Below, in pieces: positions 40,050 through 51,585 of a DNA stretch of 64,000 nucleotides (position 1 is the stretch's first letter; each line of letters opens with the position of its first letter). Under the pieces are notes generated by a model, which was given only the letters and a program-made list of their open reading frames with translations, made no database searches and had not been told where the DNA came from. This DNA comes from Druceiella hillmani (taxonomy: Eukaryota > Arthropoda > Insecta > Lepidoptera > Hepialidae). The stretch covers positions 10,409,001-10,473,000 of the forward strand of contig JAYKKI010000076.1 in NCBI GenBank assembly GCA_039881145.1, written 5' to 3'. Position numbers and translations under genes: made by a program.

Positions 40050-40990
40050 CCCTTCATTGATTGACACGCTTTGATGAGAGTGGCTGGTCGACTTCATCAT
40101 TCATCCATTTCATATCAACAGAAACATCCAATAGTACACCAACGAGTCGTTACATAACCGAGCTTTTGATGGATCAAGCCCATATTCAAAATTCACATGC
40201 AGACGTACGGTCTGCGCTTTATGCCTTGAGATAGCAGTATTGAACGCTGAATGAAAGAAACCAAGTGCAAAAAGTCATACGCAAATATATTCGCTGCATT
40301 CGAGGAAATGCAGCTTCTATAGAATACACTATAGGTAGTTTATCTAAGGTTTGGAAAAGTGCCGTCGGGGCCTTCTTTAATGTCTGAACTTATTACTATA
40401 GAACATTTTTTATAAAGTAGAAATGACACAGGAAATGAATCATGTTAACGTTTGCGTCGTCATCTTCATTTGTCTTTTAATAAAGGCAATACATTTGGAG
40501 GTCGCCTATAATTTATCTACTGAGGGACTTCTGACGGCATTGAAACATTTTACTGCACTTCATTTTACTTTCACTTGTTTAAGCATCTATTCTGACAACG
40601 GTACTGAGTTCTACGGAGCAAACAATCAATTAAACAACTTTAAAAGCTTATAGTCCCGGGAAAAACACCATACAAAACTTTTAACTGGTAAAGGAATAAC
40701 TTGGCATTTTAATCCAACTTAAAAATAATATTACAGCAGTAGTTGGAAGGTCGCCGTGAAATCATTCAAACGTCATCTTCTGAACATTATCGGTAATGAT
40801 CTTTTTATTTAAGCAACTGAACAGATCAGCTATTGAAATAAAAACAGTCATTAATTTCCGTTTCTTTCTCCTTTATCTTCGGATTAATAGGATTTTAATG
40901 TATTAAGTGTGGCTCATTTTCTAATTGATGAAGTTTTTTCGGAATTCACCTGAGAAAACTTTTCAACCAGATCCAATAATCGACTTTTTA
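40050..40990 (+). pseudogene. BEL/Pao retrotransposon integrase relic
   Basis: The translation in changing frames follows the order of a BEL/Pao integrase: an N-terminal zinc-binding-like stretch (decayed), then IKAIHLEVAYNLSTEGLL and a core with YSDNGTEF around 40585-40615 (the second catalytic Asp, as in the D,D35E core), then a decayed GITWHFNPT and SFKRHLLNIIGND segment. Stops and frameshifts interrupt it throughout. It is a dead fragment of an insect LTR retrotransposon; the upstream pol domains are missing. Confidence 0.7.
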
Positions 40991-41184
40991 TATGCCAACA
41001 TGTTCAAAAAATAATAAGGAATTTTTGGATGCGCTTATATCGTAATAATTAATCGCACGTGTCTAAACCGGGGATTGTGTTAAATATGTAATGATGTAAA
41101 TAATGTAATTCTATTCAAATTTGCTATTGCTGTTAAATTTATCTCTTTGTCGAATAATGATTAACTGATACTTCATAAAGACTG

Positions 41185-41185
<1 letters not shown>

Positions 41186-41240
<55 letters not shown>

Positions 41241-41247
41241 ATATATT
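41186..41247. repeat. (TA)n/(TG)n microsatellite
   Basis: TA run followed by ten GT units and TATATAT. Confidence 0.96.
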
Positions 41248-41551
41248 TGCTCAATATTGTAGCAATAAAAATTGTGCTTTTGCTTATTTAGCCTTTGTCA
41301 GTTGCACTACACTAGTCAATAAATGAGTCAATAACTGATACTCAAAATGAATAATGTGTACATATTGGTAGGTTACGGAACCCAGCGTCATGATATGGAA
41401 TCTTACAAAACTAATTAAAAGTCTACACACAAGACAATTGTCTTGCTCCCGCGAACATGCTAGTATTGTAGTTGAAAGGAATAATCAACCTTATAGTCTC
41501 CGCTGTAGAGCCTGTATTAGCTTGTGCGTGTATTCACATGTAGACAACGTC

Positions 41552-41817
41552 TGTTGGTGCCCCAATGTCTAGACTAGACACCCCTATGAGAAATCTCTCC
41601 ATGTTTCTATGAGTTGCCGATATAAATAGTCGCAGTGGTGGCCACGGATTCAGTTCAACCTTGGACACGAAAGCGAAAAGGAAGAAGTGGTTCGATAACC
41701 AGCGAATACCTACGGATCTCTCTTACGATTTGGCTTTATTATATCGCAGTTAAATAAAGTTTGTCGTCTTTGAAGATATCGGCATTTTCTTCAAAATCGT
41801 ACCTGGAGTTCGTAACA
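41552..41817 (+). mobile_element. Candidate LTR (266 bp, TGTT...AACA)
   Basis: Starts TGTTGG and ends CGTAACA. Inside are a TATA-like GATATAAATA near 41620, an insect initiator TTCAGT about 30 nt later, and AATAAA near 41753. The order U3-TATA-R-polyA fits an LTR, possibly the 3' LTR of the BEL relic upstream. No target duplication or second LTR was found, so this could be coincidence. Confidence 0.4.
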
Positions 41818-42365
41818 GGTATATAAAATTTACTTATGAAATTCTCGCACACCAAGACGCGCCCCACCTTACCTATCCATTTGATACCCACGCGGTCAGA
41901 TCGCATCATCGCAATCAGTAGACCAGCGAATCTTGTCAACGACTCACGTGAAAATTTTGGTTTTACTCGTGTTCCTGCGATTTTGTCGCACTTTCCTATT
42001 TTGTAAATCAATATTGGTTGAAGTTTATTGCAGTGAAAAGTGGTGAAATAAGGTGGGTAATGTATATTTTTAAAATAGCCTTTTGTTGCACATTGTTTGA
42101 GATTAGGAACAAACATGTTCGCCTCTAAAGTTTATAAATTTTGTCATATTAACTTAAGTACATAGCTTAATGTTGAAGTTCTACATTTAATGATCTATAC
42201 TCCATGATTATAATCATATATGGTGTGATGTGATATAATATTTGGTTAATGTATTCATGTATTTCGAATTCTAATAGTTGAAAATTTTGAATTAAAATTT
42301 TCTTAACATATTTCTCAAAAAGTATGAGTGTACGTAATTTGATTTTATGGTTGTTGCAGAACAGG

Positions 42366-44180
42366 ATGTCAACTGAAAAAAAAACGTAAAGTTGACGTAG
42401 AATGTCGAATATTTAAAAACAGTTGGACTATAACTTTTTGTCACAGAACACAATGGAAACATACCACCCCTTATATGTCATGACAAAATATCAGTTTGCA
42501 AGGAGTACAATATTAAATGGTATTATTCTAGAAATTATCCATCTAAACACGATGAGTACAAAAGGTCATATTCGAATCAATCGTATAAATTCATTGAAAA
42601 AGATACTGTCGGTCAACAGGAAATATTTATAATATCAAAATAAAATTCCGACATAGTGAGACAAATTAGCTTTATTGTAGCAGAAGCCATCGCCTAGCGA
42701 AACAAACCCCTATCCGATGGAGAATTTATCAAGGAATTCTTAGAAATATCACATAACCGCGAAATCGTCTTCGGAGCCTAATGATTCGGAACTTAAGAAA
42801 CTAATGTTTTAACATTAGTTAAAAATACAAGGTTATCACATCAAACTATAGAAAGGAGAATTGATGATATGTCCCAAGATATCAAATTGTCTTTAAAAAC
42901 ACAATTAAAGAAATGCGTTTCCTATAGTTTCTCTCTTAAAAGTACTGATATATCAGATACAGCGATATTACCAGTTTATGTAAGAGGAGTATCAGAAGAC
43001 TATACCGTGACCAAAGAATTGCTTGATTTACATTCAGTGAAAGATACAACTACAGAAAAAGATATCTACCAAGAAATAAAGAGTTACATAGAAAAATATG
43101 GGCTACAAATCGAAAATCTTTGAGGCTGAGCTACAGATGGTGCACCAGCAACGACAGGAAGAGCAATTGGTTTCGTAGTATTAATACGCAACAGCATCAC
43201 ATACAGAAACATACAGTATCATTATATTATCCTTCAAGAACAGCTATGGGCAAAAGTACTTAAACTGAAATACGCAATGGATAAAGTAGTGCAGACACTT
43301 AATATTATATATGCAATAGGACTGAATCACAGGCAATTTCAGGCTTTTCTGTCTGATGTAAGTGTAGATCATGAAGACATCGTATACTTCAGTCGCGTTT
43401 GCACTTATTAGAGCAACCAAATGAAGCAATTCTATTCTTTGCCAAAAGAAGTAAAGATTTTTCTTGAAAACAAAGGAAAAAATATTAGTTTTCTAACTGA
43501 TGAGCAGTAGTGATCTGACTTTCCTAATGGACATAACTAAGTATATCTTTGATATTAACCTTAAACTGCAAGGAAAAGATTCAATTTGCACGCAGTTATA
43601 TGAGCATCGTTCAAGTTTTAATAAAAAAACTCATATTATTGAAAAAACAACAAAAACAGTTAATACATTGAGAAACCATATCTTCAAGAGATCAAGAGAC
43701 AATGAACTTAGGCAAGTACGCGTCTTTGTCACAAAGGTTGAAGAGAGAGTCATAGACTTCAAATCACCAACACCCAACATGAAAGCATTTCAAAATCCAC
43801 GTAATGTTGAAATTGAACGAGCTGAGTTAAAGTTACAGTTGAAATTGATTAATATACTAAGAAATTCTCTCCTAAAAACAGGATATTATAATTGCCTTCC
43901 GAATGGACTGGTTGAATTTTACAAAAAGTGCATTAATCGCAACCAATACCCAAACCTAACCAAATTAGCTATTCAACAAATTTTCTTATTTGGTAGTACA
44001 TACACTGACGAACAGCTTTTTCCCGTATGAAACATAACAAGTCAAAAATAATATTATCGTTATCAGACACCAGTCTTATAGGCATTCTGCGGATAGCCAC
44101 TTCTAAAATATCAGCTGATATAGATGCACTGTGCAAACAAAAAAAATGTCAGTCTTCTCATTATTGCGATAGTTTGTAAA
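42366..44180 (+). pseudogene. hAT-type transposase relic (GTF2IRD2/ZBED-like)
   Basis: The reading frame opens with a KRKVDVECRIF-like start typical of ZBED/GTF2IRD2-type hAT transposases. It continues with STDISDTAILPVYVRGVSED (frame 42869-43123), then a TDGAP-like segment just past 43123, HEDIVYFSRV near 43375, and the 176-codon frame 43500-44030. That frame ends with YPNLTKLAIQQIFLFGSTY, the hAT C-terminal dimerisation region. Multiple stops and shifts separate the pieces, so it is inactive. The family usually runs 500-650 residues, which fits the span. Confidence 0.75.
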
Positions 44181-44305
44181 CCTGAAGCTTTCTTCTTTTT
44201 AATAAGTTATTCATTTTGAAAAATTCAAATTACTGTGTTTTTACATTCAAAGTTCACTACGCTACGGTTTCAAAAATAATAAACCGGGCCCTCCGCGCAA
44301 TTATG

Positions 44306-44318
44306 TTGGACACCCCTG
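44306..44318. repeat. Candidate 3' terminal inverted repeat of the hAT element
   Basis: TTGGACACCCCTG is the complement of CAGGGGTGTCCAA, a common hAT end. The next 8 nt (GCCTAGAC) would be the target duplication, but I found no matching 5' end. Confidence 0.5.
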
Positions 44319-44423
44319 GCCTAGACCTTTCCGATCATAAAATATTATTGCTATCCTTATATACGTATATACCAGTCCTATCCATTATATCGGAATGCGT
44401 CGTACCTATTCACACGTAATATA

Positions 44424-44770
44424 TATACACGGTGTCCAGGAAAAAATGCTAGACGACGTTATTGGTTGACTGATTGTCGTCAAAATAAAATTTAAAAGAT
44501 GACTTTTTTCGGTCACGTAAAAATTTTAAAACCGTCTTTTACTTCATTACGCAAAAATTACAAATAATTGTCCGATGTCATTCTGGTAGGTAGGAAAAAC
44601 GGAACTATGAGCTGATTATCCAAAATGCCCGTTCATACATTTAAATGCCATCTGTGCTGAAAACTTCCCAGTCGTTTTAAATGTGGATTTGTATGGCTCC
44701 AGTAGTGTTCGTTATGCACATTAAATACTCCATGCAGCGTAAATATGCTTTCATGTGATCATAAAATACG
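44424..44770 (-). pseudogene. IS630/mariner-like transposase relic
   Basis: Minus-strand translation reads VHNEHYWSHTNPH and, further on, TGILDNQLIVPFFLP, matching the insect IS630/mariner-like pattern (HN..YWS..NPH, then NVWAGIL...IGPFFLP) between two catalytic aspartates. A TGA replaces the expected Trp before TGIL. The outer end TACACGGTGTCC at about 44427 resembles a terminal repeat. The rest of the transposase is missing. Confidence 0.6.
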
Positions 44771-44902
44771 CTATACTTCAGAAAACCGAAATATGTGGAA
44801 TGTAAAAACGACACGAAACATTCTAAGCGCGGCGTTTGACTATTTATTGTTCATAGCGCACAAAGTAATAATACATTGCATCAAACGCCATCCTTTCTCA
44901 AA

Positions 44903-44914
44903 GGGGGGGGGGGG
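44903..44914 (+). repeat. Twelve-G homopolymer
   Basis: An uninterrupted run of 12 G in otherwise AT-rich DNA. It is a likely site of length error or polymorphism. Confidence 0.9.
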
Positions 44915-45291
44915 ATCGCGTTTATTCTTAACGGTGTCACAATGTGTCCAAAAAAATAAGACTTGTATACAATTTATACTTTTAACATATTTGAGCAATC
45001 CATTAATATGAGTTTAATTTTAATATTGTATAAATTCGTTTATTAAAATGTTTATTAATAATTGAATATTAACAAGTAATAATAATATGAAAAAATAAAC
45101 TTATAGCTTATTAATTAAATCTTAATTTCATCATCATATATATTAATACGCTAAGGTTTTAAGATGTTACACTCCCTTTTTAGAAAAAACCTCACAACTA
45201 ATCCACATAAATTAAATATCATTTTATAGATAATTGCTTGCTCTACCGGCATCCACAACTAAAAAATTTATTATTGCTATTGTTTTTGCAA

Positions 45292-45376
45292 ATTAATTAA
45301 TTATTAAAATTATATACACAAAACAGCAACACACTTAATTAATTATTAAAATTATATACACAAAACAGCAAAACAT
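45292..45376 (+). repeat. Two-copy tandem repeat, about 42 bp
   Basis: TTAATTAATTATTAAAATTA continuing to ACACAAAACAGCAA is repeated almost exactly twice. Confidence 0.9.
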
Positions 45377-45562
45377 GCCATCTAACGGCTCAACGTCAAT
45401 ATGATTGACGGTCGGTAAAATTTTTGTTTCATTTCAAATCCACTCACGTATAAATAAAGTGGCGCTTTAGCTCAATGCTTTTGATACTTGCGCCTCTATA
45501 TGTCAATTTTAGTAAAATATTTGTTTGATCTGTCATCTGAGCTTCATAATGGAATAAATAAT

Positions 45563-45589
45563 GCGAAGACTTCGCACGGGTCACGCTAG
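45563..45589 (+). mobile_element. Helitron-like 3' terminus
   Basis: GCGAAGACTTCGC is a perfect 6-bp-stem hairpin, followed 10 nt later by terminal CTAG and then T. This is the textbook Helitron 3' end (hairpin, short spacer, CTRR, insertion before T). Upstream sequence with GCCATCTAACGG is probably its body. A relative ends in the opposite orientation at 56768. Confidence 0.65.
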
Positions 45590-45599
45590 TATAATATTA

Positions 45600-46830
45600 A
45601 TTTTATAGTACAGTAAATAGGTTACAAGGCTTTCTAATTAATTTTTTGGTCTTTTTCGTGGCTCATGACATAAAAATAGTAATGACTTAAACAGTTCATT
45701 ACTTTGTCAGATGAATCGCTAAATTTGCAGCTAGAACTTATTTTTTTCAAATACGTTCAACTGTTATTTGTTGCGCTAATTATCGAATATTCAATGCGTT
45801 TATTTTTAATTAAATTAATTATTTAATAAAAATAATATGTCACTGTAGTTTATAAGGTAGAAATGGAACATTAGAATATAATAATAAACACCTGTTTAAG
45901 AGAAAAAAATTTATACTTTACGAATATTTTTTGGACACTGCGTATTCTATTAGTACATCAAAAGAATTGTGGCCAAAGTAAAATAAAAATCATTTAATAC
46001 ACGTTTAATTTAACGTATGATTCCTAATTATGATTTTCATTAGCAAAAAATGTTTCTATTAGCAAAGATAAAACAAAACAAATACAAAATTCTCTAAAAA
46101 TTACAACTTTAAATATTTTTTTTAAATCAACGAGATACTTCCAAATGTTTACGAACTAAATGTTGCACAACCTAGTCCATGTGAACTATTAGCTAATAGG
46201 AATCGTTAACGGTATTATAATGTCCCGCCTTTTTCTATGACGCTACTTTTTAAGGTTTCTCAGTAAGGATGCAGAGCATTTCTGAAAAGACATGTGTAGT
46301 CTCATACGTGACCTACGAAAATACGTTTTATACTAAAATTTAGAAATTTCACCATGTAAAAGCGGAAGTTAATTGGAGATAAATATTTTTACTCGTTTTA
46401 TAGTTCAGACTTTAATTTTATCGTATCGACCTATGAAGAGCCCTTACGCGAAAGGATTAGCAAAATTTAATACGATTAATAGAAATACTCAAATTATTGA
46501 TAAAGTAATTAACTAGATAATTAGGAGAGTGCCATTTTGTTTACAATAAGACGGTTAATATCACATATTTAAGGCTAATCAAACATTAAAGTAAAGTAGT
46601 TTTGCGGTGTATGTTAAGTGAATGCGATTTCATTGAAATATGTTTGCTGTGCAATGTTTTACAAATTATTTAAGTCATGTGATAAGTGACTTCTATACAT
46701 ATACTACAACATGATTGAGTACAGTGCACGTAACATGAGTAGTAATTAATTTATTATGTTTTAAACAGTCTCGTTTCATGTAATTTAGGGAATAAATTAT
46801 ATTACATATTTAGATACGTAATGGTGCGGG
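45600..46830. other. No gene recognised
   Basis: AT-rich sequence lacking convincing frames or transposon motifs. Confidence 0.6.
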
Positions 46831-47191
46831 TATTTTATTTATTTATTTTTATTTTCTGTAAAGGGAAAAAACAAACACAAACTATTTGAATTATTCTATG
46901 AACACTAAATACGAAATAAGTTTGTGTTCTAACATTTCCACAAAGAACAAACAAAAATAAATACATTAATATATATCCAATTAAATACAACAATACATAA
47001 ATGTGACAATATTAATTGAAGTAAGTGAAACAATATTTTTTTTTAAATTAAGACATAAAATTAGTATAGAAAATACATGTAATTAACTTATCAATTAAAT
47101 AAAGCTGCAACTATGGATTACAAGTTATTTATGTGAGGCACTCTATTTAACTAATTTGAACAAACAATGAATAAATTAAATGATAATAACA

Positions 47192-50051
47192 TTAATGATC
47201 CGTCTGCTGTGCATAAATTTCATGAAGGCTTTTCTTTAGATCTGATCGAAACTGAGGATGTGGACTTGCAAGGACGTCAAGTGTCAACATCTCTTTATTG
47301 TATAAGTCGCACAACCGCCGTAGTGGTGCTCTGACACCGGCGTTTGTTCGTGCATTATCGACATGAAATAAGAGATGGCTACGAGTTAATTTGGACGTTC
47401 GAATCTTTATCTGACTCAGTAGAGATGGGCAGTCATAATTACTTTGACAGATGTTGAACATAATCATCAACTCTAATAATGAACGTCTGTGATAGATGGC
47501 ATCACATTTATAATTATTAAGTAATATTTTATATGGTAATTTACCGCCACCTATACGATGCTGAAGAGCGTTCAAAAATTGTTTTTGCATGTTCTCGATA
47601 CTATCAGAATAAGTGGCATATAGTGGATTCCAGACAACAACAGCGTATTCAAGTTGTGATCTTACAAGAGCATTGTACAAAGTTAAATATGTTTCAGTAT
47701 TTTTAAATACTTTGGCTGTTCTTAGTACGAAGCCAAGCATTGTATAGGCCTTAGATATAATCTGCTCAACATGCAAACTAAAATGCAGTTTACTATCGAA
47801 AATGACACCAAGGTCACGCATGCTGTCAACTTTTTCGAGTGAATTCCCTCCTATTGCGTATTTAAAATTTATTTGCTTTTTTTTTTGTAAAAGAGATTTG
47901 TTTGCACTTCGAGTAACTTAAATGAAGTTTGTTCTCTTCACAGTAAACATGAAGTCTATTGAGATCAGCTTGCGTATTCGAACAGTCATGTATGTCTTTT
48001 ACAAGAGTAAATAGCTTTAGATCGTCTGCATACATTAGGAAATTACTATTTCTAAAACAGGTACTTATATCGTTAATAAATATAATAAATAATAAAGGGC
48101 CTAATATAGATCCCTGTGGTACATCAGAAGTCACTTGGATATATGGTGATAAGAACCCATTTACTTTAACTGCTTGCTGCCTATTAGTTAAATACGAAAT
48201 AAACCATCTAAGCAAGTTACCCCTGATACCGTTAAATGCTAGTTTTCGCATCAATAATAAGTGATCAACCTTGTCAAACGCTTTCTTGAAATCTGTATAT
48301 ATCACGTCAACTTGCTGTCCTAAATCCAATGACTCGAACAAGGGCTGAGAGTGAAGTAGTAGGTTAGTGGTGGTAGATCTACCACGAACAAAGCCGTGTT
48401 GTTCGGGCATAATGTAATTATGTAGTATTGGATATACTCGTCCATGTACTAATCTCTCTAAAACTTTGGGAATTACTGATAAGATTGATATGGGTCTATA
48501 GTTAACTATGTTTTGTTTAGATCCATTTTTATGCACAGGTGTTATGTGCGCCTTTTTCCAACATATAGGAAAAGTCCCATGTTTTAAGCATTAATTAAAC
48601 AAGAGAGTTAAAGGAATGCATATGGTATCTGCAGTATATTTGAGGAAGGCTGGTTCAATTATATCTGGTCTGGGTCTTTGTTCAAGTCTAATGACCTAAG
48701 CATTTTTAAAACATCTGCAACCTCAAACGTTATGGAAGACAAGCTGACGTTATTTAAATTACTAGTAGGCATGTTTTCAACGATGAATTTGTTTATGTCT
48801 GGATCAGTGGGCTCGAAAGTTGACTGAAAGAACTCTGAGAACATTTGGCAAATTTCGTTCGGATTATTACTGGCACTTTCGCCGGATGACATAGTTGATG
48901 GATAGCCATTTGTTTCATGCAGTGAAGAGACGTAAGACCAGAATCCTTTGAGGTTTTTCTTTATTGTTTGCAACATATGACTGACAACATTGCTTTGACA
49001 TACGCTTGAAACAACATCGAAGCTTTGAAAATTCATTATAGGCGGAAATGCTGCTATAAGTTTTCCATTTCAACCATGCTCGTCCTTTGTATTTAGAAAG
49101 CCGTTTGAGTTCACGAGTAAACCAGACAGGATTCTTCGTGTTACGGATAGCCTTTTGTGGCACAAAGAAGTCAATTAGATTGAAGATAAAGTCGTAAAAT
49201 CTGGTCACAGCACATTCCGTTGAGAGTTCCCTTAATTCATTATCCCAGTCTATTTTACTTATCTCTTTATTTATTACCTCAAAGTCGGCCTTATAAAAGT
49301 TATATTTTTTGTTTGGTAAAATGGGCAGCATTATTTTAGGGATACACACAATGGTAAATGTGAAATCAGGATGGTTGCGATCTTCACTTAACATTGGGTC
49401 AGCTGCAGTAAATATGCAGTCCATGTTAGTAAGAACTAGGTCCAAGATTCTGTTTTTATAATTTTGTAAATAATTATATTGTTTAAGATTCATGAAAGAT
49501 AATGCACTAAGAGCAATACGCATTATTTGAGACGTACATGTATATGACGGGATGCAGTATCCTTCTTGACGTTGCCAGGTAATTGAAGGTATATTCTAGT
49601 CATCTACAATACAAAACTTGCTATCGCTATGTTCCGTATACATTTTCTGTAAATTATTAAGATAGATTTCGTATTTATTAAAAGGTAAATCTGGTGGGAG
49701 ATAGACTGCGTTAAGGATTAGTTTCTGTTTACCCAAGGATAAATTTAATATTATTTCTTCAATCTCAATACTTTCATACTCTGTACGTCGCAGTCCCACA
49801 TAGCCAGACCGTAAGGCTACCACCACTCCACCACCACTCTCTTTGTAACTTATGTGAGCATCTCTATCTCTGCGATAGACTATATACCCACTGTCAATCA
49901 ATTTTGAATTGAAAATACTTGGTAATAGCCACGTTTCTATAAGCACGATTATATCATAGTCGTTTGTCAGTATATTTAGATATAATTCATGAAGTTTAGT
50001 TCTAATACCGCCACAATTCTGATAATAAATTAACAATTTGTCATTTGTCAT
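47192..50051 (-). pseudogene. LINE ORF2: endonuclease plus reverse transcriptase, broken
   Basis: The N-terminal APE-type endonuclease (50051-49596) has YYQNCGGIRTK, a catalytic-type LIETWL and YRRDRDAH. An in-frame TAG at about 49594 interrupts the Asp-Asn motif (reads VDD, stop, NIPSITW). The frame 49523-48915 covers the endonuclease end and linker; frameshifts occur near 48980 and 48660. The reverse transcriptase (48536-47862) has NYRPISIL, VPQGSILGPLLFIIFIND and the catalytic YADD. A third shift falls in a homopolymer at about 47880, then the C-terminal frame 47821-47192 follows, with CPSLLSQ. Each break looks like a simple mutation, so this insertion is fairly young but dead. Confidence 0.9.
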
Positions 50052-50293
50052 TGCAAGAGATTAATCTTATAAAGATAGAAACATAATTCATAATTTACGT
50101 AATATTGCACATTAATGCTATTTAGAAGCAAGGTTCGGCGCATGTGCAGCGGGTAATGCCAGCAAAAAGACCTTTCAAATACAGAACATAAATAACAGTT
50201 AATATAACGCCAGCGAAAAATATAGAGGTATGCAGAAAAATTACACGAAATATTGACAATTTTTAATATAAATATAAGTATGGACAGAAATAG

Positions 50294-50953
50294 TCACATC
50301 ATAAAAATATCATTTTCACATCTTATCTGCAGATACTTTGAGCCCGCCGTTTTACGAACGTAAATTGTACCGTTTTTAATCCACACAAATACATAGTTTT
50401 TTTCTAATTTGGCTTTTCTTACTTTTGCGTAAAGAATTTTGTTTCGTAGTGTGAGGTGCTCGTTAACGTAGACCCGCTGGGCAGCTCCGGCGATCTGCAA
50501 CGACTCGGTGGTGAGTGCACGACGCACGCGCGCTGCAGCGATGATATCATCACACAGGCGTCGCGTAGCTAGCTGCACGATGATATTACGTGGGCGGTCG
50601 GAGTGTGCGTGCAGGCGCACGCGATGCGCCGCACGCACCTGGTCCATAGGGATCGGAATGTTTAACGCAGCGCTTAAATTAGAGACGATGTTTAGAACAT
50701 TTTCAGTTCTCATTTCTGGGACATTTTGAATTTCTAAGTTGCACTGTCTATTTAATTGATCCATATCATCGTATTTGGCTTTGTAAGCCTCTAGTTCCGC
50801 GGTAATTGTATTGTATTTTGTAATCATATTGTTCATTTTTTCTTCGTGAGATTGTATAGTAATATCCAATTTATGTTGTAATTCATCTATTCGACAACTG
50901 TAATCAGTCAGGGTCAGGGTGAAAGACTGTAGCTTAGTATCAATACTTTGCAT
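50294..50953 (-). CDS. LINE ORF1 protein (FP25K-like C-terminus), N-terminally truncated
   Basis: 219 codons. Residues about 1-75 are heptad-rich and predicted coiled coil. The middle has IQNVPEMRTENVLNIV and VRAAHRV, an RRM-like core of insect CR1-type ORF1 proteins. The C-terminal third (VYVNEHLTLRNKILY, then VWIKNGTIYVRK) resembles the FP25K-like domain these proteins share. Upstream, the same frame continues coding-like for about 40 codons across one TGA (about 50985), so the real ORF1 began further 5' and this ATG is internal. Expected role: RNA-binding partner of the LINE transcript. Confidence 0.75.
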   Translation of the reverse strand: MQSIDTKLQSFTLTLTDYSCRIDELQHKLDITIQSHEEKMNNMITKYNTITAELEAYKAKYDDMDQLNRQCNLEIQNVPEMRTENVLNIVSNLSAALNIPIPMDQVRAAHRVRLHAHSDRPRNIIVQLATRRLCDDIIAAARVRRALTTESLQIAGAAQRVYVNEHLTLRNKILYAKVRKAKLEKNYVFVWIKNGTIYVRKTAGSKYLQIRCENDIFMM

Positions 50954-51416
50954 GGCCTGATTTAAATTAAACTGTCAGTCGTTTTTTAGTGTATTAAATT
51001 TTGAATTTATGTACGCGATCAAAGTAGCAGTGTCAATAATTGCTGTTGAAGGGGTTTTCCTAACAGTCGCATCAATATTCGAGTGGTATTACTCTCGTTC
51101 GCAATAAAATGTTTATTGCTAACAACCGGTGGCGAGTGCTTCACGTTAGACCCCGTAGAAATTGATGGAGCGAATATTAGCGAAATAATACCAGCTGTTC
51201 GGTAAATTTAAAAATACAGTATATGTAGTGGTTGTGTATGGCTAGCGTGAGTTTGTGTGCGTGCGTTAGCGGTATTAGTTATATTGAAAGAGTTATGTGG
51301 AATATTTTTTTTTCACTCAGTTAGAAAAAGGATGTGTTTTTCGTTTCATTTCAATGACAATAGATTATAGCCAATGAATGGCGTCTTTCTTAGTTCGACA
51401 TTTTTTCCCGGATACC

Positions 51417-51417
<1 letters not shown>

Positions 51418-51477
<60 letters not shown>

Positions 51478-51478
51478 C

Positions 51479-51514
<36 letters not shown>

Positions 51515-51525
51515 ATACATATATA

Positions 51526-51571
<46 letters not shown>

Positions 51572-51585
51572 AATGTATATATGTA
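51418..51585. repeat. (TA)n microsatellite
   Basis: Starts GTGTGTGTATAT and runs about 165 bp with ATACATACA interruptions. It yields several overlapping YIYIYI frames. Confidence 0.97.

Larger units (their letters stand above)
46838..51120 (-). mobile_element. Nearly full-length non-LTR retrotransposon (CR1/Jockey-like)
   Basis: The minus-strand order is ORF1, then endonuclease, then reverse transcriptase, then a 3' UTR of about 350 bp ending in an AAATAAATAAAATA-type tail near 46838. ORF1 is almost intact; ORF2 has one in-frame stop and at least three frameshifts. The 5' limit is uncertain (about 51090-51200) and no clear target duplication was found. Its 3' UTR differs from that of the LINE at 53470-56471, so this is a separate family. 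Confidence 0.9.

Noticed and set aside
41739..42116. A 125-codon minus-strand frame
   Set aside because: It overlaps the candidate LTR and has no recognisable domain or codon texture.
47959..48264. A 101-codon + strand frame over the LINE
   Set aside because: It is the antisense shadow of the reverse-transcriptase domain.
50508..50729. An arginine-rich + strand frame
   Set aside because: It is the antisense shadow of LINE ORF1.
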